Assembly: GCF_004210375.1 (NCBI RefSeq)
Contig: NC_134837.1
Coordinates: 164,341,310-164,405,309, forward strand
Reading direction: 5' to 3'
From: Tachypleus tridentatus
Taxonomy: Eukaryota > Arthropoda > Merostomata > Xiphosura > Limulidae
DNA: 64,000 nt
Shown in pieces: positions 13,801 to 24,416 of the stretch. A program made the position numbers and the translations under genes. Under the pieces are notes generated by a model, which saw only the letters and a program-made list of their open reading frames with translations, was not told the DNA's origin and did no database searches. How positions within the stretch are numbered: the stretch's first letter is position 1; each line of letters starts with the position of its first letter.

Positions 13801-16800
13801 CAGGCAAAACTGCCAAGAGTATGTCCATGTACAGGATGAATTTAAGGCTTGTCAAAGTACTGTATAATCCTGCAGCTTTCTGTCCACATTCCCCTTTGTC
13901 ATGCAGCTTTACTTAATGCTAAAGCTGGCCAGTTATTTGAAACTGACTCCAGAGCATGCTCTTTGTAGGCCACCCACTGGGTTCCTGTCCCTTTTGTTGG
14001 CTGTCTAACAACAATGTTGTTGGCCTTACCAGCTTCTTTGAGGTCAGCCCAGTTCTGTGGTGAATTGTTATGAAACTTCCATAGGTTGTTTGTCATTGGC
14101 ATAATGTTCTTTTAAGTTCATACCAAAGTTGTACTCCTGCAGCAACAGAAGCTCTTGAAAAATCACTGAATGGTTTGGCATTCAAATCCATATAAAGGTC
14201 AGTCCTGAACAGCACAAACAAACAATCTTTCTCAGTCTGGTTAAGTCATGGGAGTTAAATCAGGTATTTCTTTTGCTGGCTTAGCTTGACAACTTAGACT
14301 GTGGGCACGACTGTTTTCATGCTCCTTAACAGCACTTGCTCTCAGGTTGGAAGATCCTGTTATGAAGGTGTTCTTCTGCCTTCCACTACTCTGGCCATAT
14401 TCCTGACAAATTGAGCAAAACGTCAGTCCAGTAGCATTATTATACTCCAGCCATGGTCGGCCTCTATCCTGGAAACGACGAGTAGGCTTAGCGCCAGTAC
14501 TAGCAGTCCCAGTTTTTGCTTTAACACTTGGGCCAACAAGCTTGGGTTTTTTCACTCGGGGTTCCATAGTATTGTCTTCTGATTCATTAGTCTTGCTCGT
14601 GAAACCAAACTGAAATAGATCGTGAGGCTTTCCTGTTTTTTTACTATCAGACGCCATAGTCAGATCGTCATGAATGTTTGGCAGTCATGTGACTATCCGG
14701 GATGGCACGGATAAGGTGACCTAAAAAGCACATCTTGTGAGTATTCACGACAGCTTTTTAAAATTTGGTGTTTTTTTTGTCTTAAATTTAATCTTAAATT
14801 TTGCAAATTAATTTCCACTCATTATAGAATATACTTTTAAGCAAAATCTTTGGGCTGTGCATACACAGCGTTTGCCTCGCTTATTTTTGAGGGGACAATG
14901 TATTTGTGTCCAATATGTTAGGAATATGACCACCGGTCACGATGTCTGGTGATAGATGGGAAAGTGCCGGTCAAACTTGATTTTTTAATGGACATGTCTG
15001 GCTTTAAATAGAAAATTTCGAACCCTGGTTATGAACTGCATGATGCACTGGTGGTCACAGACAATTATGTTTCAAAGCCAAATTTATTTTGTGGCATGCA
15101 AGTTTGAGATGCTGTAACTTTTCCTTGGCATCTCTTGAATGTTTAATTTTTTTACTCTTAATTTGTTGTGCTGCAGTGGATGTGCTAACGAAACATCTTG
15201 TACATTAATAGTTTAAATAGAAGGTAATGTATAATTTAACTTGTAATAAAACCTGAACACTTTGCATATCCTTGTATTGAAGAAGCTGAAATGAACACTG
15301 TTCAATCTCTTACTTTTTTCCACTGGTATATTGATTAGAGATTTTATCATTTAATATCTCAAACAGGTAATATTACTTCTTACCTCAAGCATCTTTTTTC
15401 TGTGAATATTACAAGGTTTTAGTAAGTTGTGTTCAAGCTTTAGATATACTACTTTCTTATCATGGTATACCAATAAATATATCATGAAAATGAAGCTAAT
15501 TATCCATATTTTAACAATATGTGTTTTATGTTCTTAATTTTATATGGCAGTGTTTAAATAAATATTGAATGTACCATAGTATGAGAGAATTGTGACATTA
15601 TCTCTCTAGGCATTCCCTCTTCTCTAATTTACTTATGGAATTTAACATATATTATTGTGATGTTGTCATTACTCAGACAAAGCATAATGTTGAAAGCCTT
15701 CAATCTTAGTTAGTGCCATCAAATAGAAAATTAGAACCCCTGGTTCCTCCTACCCATTTGTCACATCCTCTGTTTTACAAGTTACCAGTTCTTCTCTCTG
15801 ACATTCACTACTATATTACTTATAACCTGTAGAAGGCCAAGGTTTTAATTTATCAAATAAAGTATTATATTGCATTATTTTCTCCATCGATAATTGTCAG
15901 TTTCACTTCCAGTTCAATATTTATTCCCACTTTTAGTATAAATCTGCCAAATTTTGTGAAGGTATACTTATGGTGTTTAAAGTTAGTTTCAAAACTATAA
16001 CAAGTAGAAAATAGTTACAAAATTGGTCAGTTTGACCAGTCTCATACAGAGAGAGAGTTAAGTACAGTACTGATTCTGTTGTTTATTTAAAATGCATGCT
16101 ACTGATCTCAAAAATTATAATCATTAATATTACAAAATACCTTTTGGAAGAAGTTTCCATTTGCTTAATTACTTTTTATAATATGTTCATGTTTATATCA
16201 CAATGATTGCTGTCAGTATTCTGTGTTGGGATAAACTAATTTAGAATATTGTTTCAGAAGAAAAGAGTAATTGTTGTATTAATATTTTAACCTGAAAAGC
16301 CAGTAATTTAGATCAGTTATGTTGAAATGGATATTGACTGATTGATATTCTGTTTACAGACAGGCCCAGTGATCCCTTGCCTTCCTTTACCTCAAAAACA
16401 TGCAGTTCACACACAGTTTATCTGGCAAAATTCCTTAATTAAGTACAACTTGATAGAACAAGAAGAAAAACATGAAAAACTAGAAGAATCACAAAGGTTA
16501 GATGGTTATATTTAGGTTGATCAAAAGGATATATAGGTTATGTTTAACTTACTATGTGCTCTTTTACTTTATTTAAGAACAAATACTATATGTATTATAA
16601 GTTTACCAACTGAGTCTTAACTGTTTTTTATTTATTTTTAATCATTTTATATTGGAAGAATATATTATAACTTATATTATAAGTTTACCAACTGAGTCTT
16701 AACTGTTTTTTATTTATTTTTAATCATTTTATATTGGAAGAAAATTCATTAATGAATATGAGGAAAAACTAATCTTGTTATACAGAATATTTCTACTTCA

Positions 16801-19800
16801 AAGTTAACAATGAATCTGAAAATGTTGTGCTAAGTTTAGAAATAGGAATAAAAATTACATTTACTCATAATTCACTTAATTGTAAACATATATTAAACTT
16901 CTACTAATACATGTTCTTTTGTATTATCACACTTTTTTATTTGCATTGTACATGTTGTTTTTCAAGGTTGTTTCTTGTTTTTATCTGTTGTGTGATTGCA
17001 AATTCTTAAATGTGAATACGTGATTTTATGATTTTATTTTTTTTAAATGTTGGTATGATTTTTATTTTAACTTCTTCAGTGCACTCTAAACATTTTAGGA
17101 TATTCATAAAAGAAATTGAAAGACAAATATTTTCAGAAATTTTAGAAAGCCTTTTGAATTGGCTATTCAGTTTTGGAGCCAGAAATAACAATGTGTTACT
17201 TGGCAATGTATTTTCTTCTTCAGGACTCAATCTCCCAACAACCCCCTCTCAATGAACAATTCATCTCCACCAAAAGTAAGTTGTGTTTACACTTATAAAC
17301 TTGAATAATGTTTGGTGAATCATTATTTATAGTACTAAATAGAAACAAAAATGTGCTCTGACAGGAAAAATTATTTTGGGTGTACAAAATTAACACTTTG
17401 TAACTTGTATACATGGATACACTTAAATGTTAGTTGATTTATGCATATATTAGTTTGAGACCTTCAATAGTTGGAGGTCACTAATACTGTTGGTATGAAA
17501 ATTTCTGTGCCTCTGGGTTAAGAAATAGCAATTACTCTCTTGGGTTAAACTATAGGTTGGGAGGGTATCACTTGTATCCCCTGAACCCCTCTTCCCCAGA
17601 AAGTTCTACTTTATATATCCAGTCATTTTCAACATGTTTGATATTCATTTATATACTTGTTTCTCTTAGTGTTTTATTTTGTTAATTAGAACATTTATCA
17701 CTTTTGGCTATAAAACATCTTTCAAAGGGCATTACTACTACCTCTGTCAGGTGTTATAACAAGATAATTGCCACCACTGTTAATGATTGAGATAAATTAT
17801 TTTATTTGTCCAGTTTATTTTTATATGATAAACTTTAACATGGCTAATGATAAAGGATTTGTGTTATCAACATAGTTTGCCATCATTTAACCATCCTTAG
17901 TAAACCTAACTAAGCTTACCCACTCTCACATTGTGAAAAAATATTACTGTAGCTTTCAAACAGATATAGTTTAACAAAAGACATTGTCAGTAATAAAAAA
18001 AAATTTTTTGAAATAGTTGTATAAAACTCCTGTGTTTGTGGTACATTCCTTCCAAGTATTGTAAAGATTCATTGTTTATGTTTATAAGAGCTTAAAGTAA
18101 CTAAGATGTTGACTGACCACAAATTAATTCTACAACAATACTATTTAATTCATATTACATCTATTAAATTATATCTAATCCAATTATTTCTGGTCATTGA
18201 CTTTAGCTATTTTCAAAGGGAAGTTTCATCTGTCATTTTACGAATCACGTACTGTCATACAATAAAATGGTAGCAGTGAAGGAATGTACTAATAAACCTA
18301 TCTGAAGAAAAAAAATACTTGAAAATTAGTCAGTGATCATTAGTTGTGAATAATAATAGTTTCTTTGCAAATATAAACAATTTGTGATAAATGGAAAATT
18401 TGAAAAATATCAAAAATTTATTATGTACAATTTAAATGCTTCAAAGTTGCACAGAAATGAAAAACACTGGAATATTTTTCTTTGTGAAATATACCAATAA
18501 ATATTATATAATTATAACATTTTGAGTAAAATGCTAAAATATAAGAAAAAGGCAAATGCATAAATCTTGTACTTTGTTTTTTGGTGACATTACAGGTAAT
18601 CCTTATATGATTTAAACTGATATCCAAATATATATTTCTATATATGTACACACAAAAACATTATAATGAATAATGTTATATTTTGGTTCCTGCTATTTGG
18701 GTAAAAGTGGAAAAAGTAAAGTGTGCTCATTGACATGGTCTTCTTTGAAACTAATTTAAATAATGATTTACTGACTTTGTAAATAGTTTTCTGTACTGAT
18801 TGTGAATTGCTGTTTTTGTTGAATTTTTTGTTGTTGTTTTGTTTAACAAAGGGCTAAATAAATGAATAGGATCATGACCTTTGTCTTTAAATTGTATTTC
18901 AAGATCTAGACAGGATGTTAAGGCTATTCTAAAAAAAAATAAATTTTGTGCAGGGCATGAGTCCTACAGTGGCTGCTTTCACCCCCACGTCTGTGATTAG
19001 GAAGGTGCATGATGCAGACAAGTTGGACAAAACAAGTATAAAACCTGAATTTAGGAATGGTGTTGGTGAACTGCAGAATGTATCAGGTATATAAAAAACA
19101 TGGTTACTAGCTACTACACAGAATGTATCAGGTATATATAAAACATGGTTACTAGCTACTACACAGAATGTATCAGGTATATATAAAACATGGTTACTAG
19201 CTACTACACAGAATGTATCAGGTATATAAAAAAACATGGTTACTAGCTACTACACAGAATGTATCAGGTATATAAAAAACATGGTTACTAGCTACTACAT
19301 ACGGAATGTATCAGGTATATATAAAACATGGTTACTAGCTACTACACAGAATGTATCAGGTATATATCAAACATTGTTACTAGCTACTACACAGAATGTA
19401 TCAGGTATATATAAAACATTGTTACTAGCTACTACACAGAATGTATCAGGTATATAAAAAACATGGTTACTAGCTACTACACAGAATGTATCAGGTGTAT
19501 AAAAAACATGGTTACTAGCTACTACACAGAATGTATCAGGTATATAAAAAACATGGTTACTAGCTACTACACAGTGCTGAGTATTAGGAGCAACGATTAT
19601 TGTCTGCATGCATGATAATATTGAATAAGAATGTTTATGAAAGACACCTGAAAATTCAAATATAAGATAATATGCAGTTAATCTGAGTTTTGTAATGCTG
19701 TAAATAAATATTGATATAATGGCAGAAGCAACTGTTTTTTATGATTTGTGTTTTATATGGAAATGTTACCAGAGTATGTTGCTTCATGTTGTGTCAGAAC

Positions 19801-20231
19801 CATATAATCTTACAATTAGTAATGGTGCATTTGTCATGTTACCAAGAATGTTTTAGTTAATGTTACACAAGTTTTGTAGTTTAATACTGTGTATCTTTGT
19901 ATGTGTAAAATTGGGCATATGGTTTGGAATACATGGTTTTAACATGACAGTAACATTATTTTTAGTGCTATCCTACTGAAATTGGTCAACAGGTAAATGT
20001 AATATGCATATGCTGTTTATATTTTCAGATGTTGCTCTAAGAAGTTGTCCTTCCAACAGAGACCAACAGTTAATACAAGGAGACTATCAGTTCGACAGCA
20101 ACCTAGCTAAGTGGTTTGGAAGTGAAATGCTGAAGGAAAAGTTACCAGAAATGCCTCCAGTTCTCCTTCAGAGAGCTGTTTTAGTTGAGGAACTTGAACG
20201 TCAACAACGAGGACATTCACTGGAAAACTAG
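1753..20231 (+). CDS. EIF4ENIF1: eIF4E transporter 4E-T, 3' part (eight coding exons)
   Basis: This is the C-terminal part of the eIF4E-binding nucleocytoplasmic shuttling protein that represses and helps decay mRNA in P-bodies. Eight GT-AG exons (1753-1889, 4743-4940, 8396-8548, 12227-12318, 16360-16496, 17224-17275, 18954-19086, 20029-20231) join in one open frame with compatible phases, giving about 367 residues. The best identity signals are the last exon, with DSNLAKWFGSEMLKEKLP and then VEELERQ close to the stop, which matches the conserved 4E-T C-terminus as I recall it (SKWFGS...VDELE), and GMSP...FTPTSVIRKVH in the previous exon. The protein is low-complexity and Ser/Thr/Gln-rich, as expected for the disordered half of 4E-T. 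The N-terminal exons, including the eIF4E-binding site, lie left of the window. Introns carry several transposon relics, but no exon is visibly damaged. Confidence 0.88.
1890..4742 (+). other. Intron of EIF4ENIF1
   Basis: AT-rich intron. The segment at about 3060-3720 is T/C-rich and looks like non-coding repeat DNA. I see no gene, structural RNA or recognisable mobile element. Confidence 0.55.
4743..4940 (+). CDS. EIF4ENIF1: EIF4ENIF1 exon
   Basis: The acceptor TTTACAG ends at 4742 and the donor GT is at 4941. The length of 198 bases keeps phase 1 on both sides. The translation includes PRSFQDTQEIDKSLQVLNQ and ends KNNKHHTLQ. No stop occurs in the joined frame. Confidence 0.82.
7050..7948 (-). 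pseudogene. piggyBac-like transposase, internally deleted and broken
   Basis: Read on the - strand, 7651-7475 gives an N-terminal piece, AKRKAYTTREVIDIIFNDEE, and then an acidic stretch. It is followed almost directly by a C-terminal piece: LVNGYIIYRADCKSNGEN, GRPSADKGQHLV, and a cysteine-rich end with TVCSDR..., YFCKQ, stop, MCFLPCHEIYH and NHKDY, ending at 7066. This order matches piggyBac/PGBD transposases, in which a catalytic DDD core lies between these ends. The core is missing here. The 5' terminus is CCCTTTCGGCACGG next to TTAA (7949-7952), as expected for the family. I could not find the other TTAA end. In-frame stops and frameshifts make it non-functional. Confidence 0.8.
8290..8311. 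repeat. (CA)n microsatellite
   Basis: A run of ACACAC repeats lies inside the intron, about 100 bases before the exon at 8396. It has no evident function. Confidence 0.85.
8396..8548 (+). CDS. EIF4ENIF1: EIF4ENIF1 exon
   Basis: A poly-T tract and GACAG form the acceptor ending at 8395. The donor GT is at 8549. The exon has 153 bases, phase 1 to phase 1. The Ser-rich translation includes DSEDKELLSVLLSPLSSY and LVLSPRQSPLLFDGH, open through both junctions. Confidence 0.82.
8549..12226 (+). other. Intron of EIF4ENIF1 with diverged dispersed repeat
   Basis: No coding signal. The segment at about 9960-10300 resembles 15612-15960 over several blocks (for example GCCTTCAATCTTA and CTTCCAGTTCAA), indicating an old dispersed repeat. 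A (TA)n run lies at 9597-9612, and an 18-base direct duplication, ACAGCTCAGTTAAGTACT, near 10477-10516. Confidence 0.5.
12227..12318 (+). CDS. EIF4ENIF1: EIF4ENIF1 exon
   Basis: The acceptor TGTTTTAG ends at 12226 and the donor is GAG|GTAAGA. The translation includes FRQHPPVLTFASAPIHPNEI and ends NPLQTE. The exon moves the phase from 1 to 0. The hAT transposon relic lies just downstream in the next intron. Confidence 0.82.
12599..15027 (-). mobile_element. hAT DNA transposon, decayed
   Basis: The element of about 2.4 kb has inverted ends: left CAGGGGTAGAAAT (12599 on) and right ATTTCGAACCCTG (to 15027). These are typical hAT-type CAGGG termini. The 7-mer TGGTTAT flanks or overlaps both ends (12592-12598 and 15026-15032), so the exact 8-bp duplication is ambiguous. 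It contains a broken transposase on the - strand. It sits in an EIF4ENIF1 intron, antisense to the gene. Confidence 0.82.
12850..14657 (-). pseudogene. hAT transposase (ZNF862/KIAA1586-like), broken in four frames
   Basis: In order on the - strand there are four pieces. 14657-14241 carries a TTF-type zinc finger: RPWLEYN, then FCSICQEYG, ending in a paired-His region KEHENSRAH. 14102-13899 and 13855-13445 are middle segments. 13413-12850 is the C-terminal dimerisation region, with SSAEPERGFSQMAVIK and NDLMTIKL, the hallmark hAT C-terminal block. Together they give roughly 530 residues, short for this family, so internal sequence is probably lost. Frameshifts and stops separate the pieces, so this is a dead copy. 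Domesticated relatives exist in vertebrates, but the interruptions argue against a host gene. Confidence 0.85.
16360..16496 (+). CDS. EIF4ENIF1: EIF4ENIF1 exon
   Basis: The acceptor is TGTTTACAG and the donor AG|GTTAG. It reads TGPVIPCLPLPQKHAVHTQF and then an acidic/basic stretch ending EEKHEKLEESQ. It passes from phase 0 to phase 2 and joins cleanly to the next small exon. Confidence 0.83.
16593..16742. repeat. Tandem duplication, 68-bp unit, period 82
   Basis: The segment starting TATTATAAGTTTACCAACTG at 16593-16660 is repeated at 16675-16742, apparently without change. A 14-base AT-rich spacer separates the copies. The identity suggests a recent duplication or an assembly artefact. It lies in the short intron between two EIF4ENIF1 exons. 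Confidence 0.9.
17224..17275 (+). CDS. EIF4ENIF1: EIF4ENIF1 small 52-base exon
   Basis: The acceptor TTCTTCAG ends at 17223 and the donor AAAA|GTAAG starts at 17276. It reads RTQSPNNPLSMNNSSPPK, using two bases from the previous exon. Phase 2 goes to phase 0. The short length makes this the exon most open to alternative use. Confidence 0.78.
17276..18953 (+). other. Intron of EIF4ENIF1, nothing recognised
   Basis: AT-rich intron sequence with no gene, repeat family or structural RNA that I can support. Confidence 0.5.
18954..19086 (+). CDS. EIF4ENIF1: EIF4ENIF1 penultimate exon
   Basis: The acceptor is TTTTGTGCAG. It encodes GMSPTVAAFTPTSVIRKVHD and ends NGVGELQNVS. The TPTSVIRK block resembles a conserved C-terminal 4E-T motif. 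The last bases, CAGAATGTATCAG, and the donor GTATAT start a 45-bp minisatellite that repeats this exon tail and donor ten more times in the intron. Confidence 0.86.
19074..19575 (+). repeat. 45-bp minisatellite carrying exon tail and splice donor
   Basis: Eleven units of about 45 bp begin at 19074, 19119, 19164, 19209, 19255, 19302 (variant ACGGAATG), 19347, 19392, 19437, 19482 and 19527. Each has CAGAATGTATCAGGTATAT, then A-rich sequence, then CATGGTTACTAGCTACTACA. The first unit begins inside the penultimate EIF4ENIF1 exon, so every unit repeats its last 13 bases plus the GTATAT donor. The TACTAGCTACTACACAG block before each unit resembles a branch point and acceptor. Because 45 is divisible by three, the array also gives spurious open frames on both strands. 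Confidence 0.95.
20029..20231 (+). CDS. EIF4ENIF1: EIF4ENIF1 last coding exon
   Basis: The acceptor TATTTTCAG ends at 20028. The split codon G|AT gives Asp, and the frame runs to TAG at 20229-20231. It carries the signature SNLAKWFGSEMLKEKLPEMP followed by VEELERQQRG, matching the conserved extreme C-terminus of 4E-T. The residues after VEELE extend slightly beyond the usual end. Confidence 0.92.
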
Positions 20232-20560
20232 AAATTTATGACAATAGGGAGTGCAGTGTAACCATGACTATTTATGGAATGTCCTACATATGATCAGACG
20301 TCCAAGTTATCTTGCCCTTGTATTCTCTTCTTCATTTTGAGTTATACACTGTTCAATGCCTTTGTCCTTTGTGTGATTTAGCATTTGTTTTTTCTTGGCT
20401 ATGTACAAATATGTTTGTCTCTTGTCGAAAGGAATGTTATTAAATGTACAAATAACATTTGAAAAGCTACACCAAATATCATGATAAAACATATAATGTA
20501 GAGTTGTGGAAAACTGTAAAATGATTAAAATAAATTTTTGAAACAAAGAGTGGAAAAAAT
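20232..20560 (+). other. EIF4ENIF1: EIF4ENIF1 3' UTR with candidate poly(A) signal
   Basis: This non-coding stretch follows the stop codon. A canonical AATAAA lies at 20529-20534, followed by T-rich sequence. A further AATAAA at about 21064 could serve a longer transcript. The real cleavage site cannot be fixed from sequence alone. Confidence 0.55.
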
Positions 20561-22750
20561 ATTAAGATAGTCAAATGGAAATTTATTTTTATGGCATTGT
20601 GAACTCTTGTATGAAAAAAAGCTCTTAAAAACCAATACTTAATGTACTTATTCTCTAATGCTGTGGTATAAAATGCCAGTCAGCTTTAATGATTTATGTT
20701 GTGTGTTTACTGAGACAGTAGTCTATGTAAATATGAAATTTCTTTTGAAAATCTTAGAAGATTCATATTGTGGTTTTGTTGTTGACTAGATAGATGAGTT
20801 TTACTACACTAATTATTTTTTCCAGACTTGCTATAACCATGGAAAGAGTTAAAACTGTAGTAGAATGTGGATATCTAATCAAAAATTATAAAACCATAGT
20901 ATAAAAAAATGTTTAAAGTACTTAGATCACATCTAGTCTTTTTATTATTATTAATTCTTGTCTAATTATTTGAAAGAATTGTTCCTGACATTTTTTGTAC
21001 ACAGGAATAAGTTGCTTGGGTTTTGTATTATTTCAATCAAACAGTATAGGTGAAGTTTCTAGAATAAAATGTTAGTGATTAAAGATATTTCATCAGATGT
21101 CATTATCAGTAGTTTTATAAACAACTATTATATGCTATGCAAGAACAAACTAGTAATAATGAAATTGAGTTAATTGATTAGGAATAAGTGAATATATTGT
21201 TCTCTCAGTGTGTCACATTAAATGTAATAGTATTTGATTGACTAAGTTCTGATTATTGGTTGAACCTGCTTTTCACTGGTATTGGAAGTACTTGTTTTCA
21301 TCTGCTGACAAAGTCTCAGTATAATTATGTAGTGGTAGAGTGAACTGTTCTTATTGGAGTCTATTTTAACCTCTTAGTATAAATGGAAACCAAATTATCT
21401 GTTTTTGTAAACCTAAGTTAATACTGATAAATAAAGACAGGCTAAGTGCAAGTTAGGCAAGAATATATGAAATGTGTTATAAAAAAGATTGTATTGCTTT
21501 TCACCTAAAAAAATACCAATAAACAAGCATTAAATACACACCAAACAAGTATACACTGTGTGTTTGAAAAAACAATTACAATTTCTCTGTTTCATCTGGA
21601 AGTAATTCCTGTGAACATATCATAGAATATGTTGTTTTTTGGTTTTTTTTTAAATAAGACGTTGAAACATATCTCAAGGGTCCATAGCTCAGCACTTATC
21701 AGCAAAAGGTATTATTAGCATTTAGTGGGTGGGACATAAGATTAATTTAAAAACACTTGTTTATTCTATCGATAGAAGTAAAATGATCAAAGGTCTTGAT
21801 AGATTTAGGTTCTAGTTTGTCTGCAACTAAATCATTAATAAAGCTCTTACCATTATGAAACATCTGAAGATCATTTGTTGCAATAAATTGAAAAAAGTTA
21901 TGATCATTAAGTTTTACACCATTTGATTATTATTAAAACAAATGTAAAAACATTATATTCATATATTTAGTGGTAATTCTTTATTCAATGTTTTTACATA
22001 TGAAACTTTAACCCTGCAACATGGTAATTTTAATAATCTAATGTTGCATACTGTAACTTTGCACATGTTGCGAAATGTATTGACTAATTCTTTGTTAAAT
22101 ATATTCAGTTGACCAGATATCTGATTGAAAGTCAATTAACTTTAAATGTTCAAATTAATGAGAAATGCCACAATGAAATGTTCAAATAGTCCCTTATTGT
22201 TTGATATTATGAATAGATATTACTGTTATAGGTGTCTGGAATATGTTTGTACTAGTAACTAGCTTCAGCTTTTTTCTTCAGAAACTCAAATTCAATTTTA
22301 TCTAACTTGGAACATTCCAGCCCTGGTAGAGTATCAAGGAATGATTGTCTGTCTTAATATAATATAGGTTGGAATATAATACTTATAATACATGATCAGA
22401 CCAGGCATGGTTTTAGTGATTACCATACATATAATTTGAAGTGGTGGATGTATTGTACGAATGATGATCAAATCGAAATTTTCAGTTAAGTTAGATCAAG
22501 AGTTGGTGATAAATCTATTGACTAGCTGACCTTCTCTGTATTTGTTCAAAATTATAAGGCAGTATATGCAGAAAGTTGTCTGTAGCTCTATACAAAAATT
22601 TGAAACAAATCCAAACCAGTTTTTGGTTACTTACATTTTGATTTGGTTTGTTACAGAACTTTCATACAGAATATAACTGATATAAGTTAATATCACTCTG
22701 ATTTCTTGCAACTAAACTTAGATCAAAGTGTTTAATTACCTAAAGCTTGG

Positions 22751-23019
22751 CAATGGCACAGCATGTCTAGGTGGGTTAAGGAGTTCAACTCATAATCTGA
22801 GGGTCGTGGGTTTGAATCCCCATTGCACCAAACATGCTCGCCCTTTCAGTCATGGTGGCATTATAATGTGATGGTCAATCCCACTATTCTTTGGTAAAAG
22901 TGTAGCCCAAGAGTTCGTCGTGGGTGGTGATGACTAGCTGCCTTCTCTCTAGTCTTACACTGCTAAATTAGGAATGGCTAGTGCAGATATCCCTCATGCG
23001 AAATTCAAAAAACAAACAA
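22751..23019 (+). repeat. tRNA-derived SINE (family A), complete, with 13-bp duplication
   Basis: The tRNA-like head has an A-box-like GTGGGTTAAGG and a B box GGGTTTGAATCCC (22808-22820). It is followed by a conserved body (CCCAAGAGTTCGTCGTGGGT, CTTACACTGCTAAATTAG) and an A-rich tail with AAACAAACAAA. A perfect 13-bp target-site duplication, ACCTAAAGCTTGG, flanks it at 22738-22750 and 23020-23032, marking a LINE-mobilised insertion. Confidence 0.93.
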
Positions 23020-24138
23020 ACCTAAAGCTTGGTAAGTAGATACCATTATATTAAATTATTTAAAGCTTTTAGTTTAATGAAGTTATGCTTGTTTTGTTGT
23101 AAGCTTTGTTGCATTTTTTAAATTTCTTACTAAAGTTCTGTCTTCTGCAATATGTTGTATTCACTTTCCAATGTTCTGTTTGCTTATGTTTTTTATAATA
23201 CTTGTAATTTTGCATTTCTTTATATTAGTCATTCAGGTGTAGAAATGAAAAAAAAAAAAGTTAAAAATCAATTTGATCATTTGGAATACCTAATACTTCT
23301 TTTTCCTCTTACCTGTGTGTACAAATGTTACAATGACATTGCTTGAAGTGTTGATATCTGTTGAAAATGCATTAATTGTATTAAAGAAACAGATGTCAAA
23401 CAGAACACTTAAAAGCATTTTAACAAATAATAAAAGTAGGACTAATATCTTAATGAAGTATATTTATTGATAATAAAAATTGTCAAAACTTATAAAATAT
23501 GGTAATTGTAATATTTAATTATTGAATAATGTACTGTGTGATACATCTGCAATTTAATATTTTCAACCATAATGGCACATTTTTTAATGCATGGCTTTAA
23601 AAGCCAGATCAAAGACACTTAAGGTTCAGACTTAGCCACCCCTAATATAAAACAGCTGTTTAGAAAGGATAACCAGTCAGCAACACTGACAGCCTTGCTT
23701 TCCTTACCTGAATAACAGGATTGACTGTTACAGGTCTAATGTTTCCACAATTGAAAGTATGGTAACTGCTAAGTGTTGTTCAGCCTCAATAAGCAATTTA
23801 AAAATATATTGTGTATGTGTGTGTGTGTGTGTGTGTATACATAAAAGGAAAAGCATGTAGTTTTTGTTAAGTGCACTTCCAATACTTTTCATGATAAAGA
23901 ATGAGAAATATGTTACAGGTGACTTAGACCTACAGTGAGTAATAAAAGAAGTTGATCTGAAAGCTTGACTTTGTAGTTAATCTGTTAATTTGTGGAAATG
24001 ATTGAAATATAAGTATTTTCCCCCAGTTTATTTATTTACGAAAACATAGTTGTTTTTTTTACACTGGAATTGCAAGTAGTTCAGTTTTCAAATTTAATTT
24101 TTTATTGTGAAAGAATGCATATGATTTCTTCATTAATT

Positions 24139-24416
24139 ACATGGCCAGGTGATTAGGATGCTCAACTCGCAACCTGAGGGTCACGGGTTCAAATCCCCAT
24201 CACACCAAACATCCTTACCTTTTCAGCCATGATGGTGTTATAATGTGACAGTCAATCCCAGTTGGACTACTATTTTTTTTTAACCAAGAATAAAAGAGTT
24301 GGCAGTGGGTAGTGATGACTAGCTGCCTTCCCTCTACTTTTACACTGCTAATTTAGAGATGGCTAACACAGATAGCCTTCATGTAGCTCTCCATGAAATT
24401 AAAAACAAATCAAAAC
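24139..24416 (+). repeat. tRNA-derived SINE (family A)
   Basis: It has the same head-body structure as the copy at 22751: ATGGCCAGGTGATTAGG, the B box GGGTTCAAATCCC, and the body ACTAGCTGCCTTCCCTCTA. The 8-mer CATTAATT at 24131-24138 and 24417-24424 is the likely target-site duplication. Confidence 0.9.

Larger units (their letters stand above)
12319..16359 (+). other. Intron of EIF4ENIF1 holding the hAT element
   Basis: Outside the hAT element (12599-15027), this intron contains the second copy of the diverged dispersed repeat at about 15612-15960. Nothing else is recognisable. Confidence 0.6.

Noticed and set aside
19074..19575. CRISPR-like regular repeat array
   Set aside because: Whole units repeat head to tail with no unique spacers, in an intron of an animal gene.
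19236..19609. Open reading frames on both strands within the minisatellite
   Set aside because: The 45-bp unit is divisible by three and happens to lack stops in some frames; the frames are repeats of the same 15 codons with no other support.
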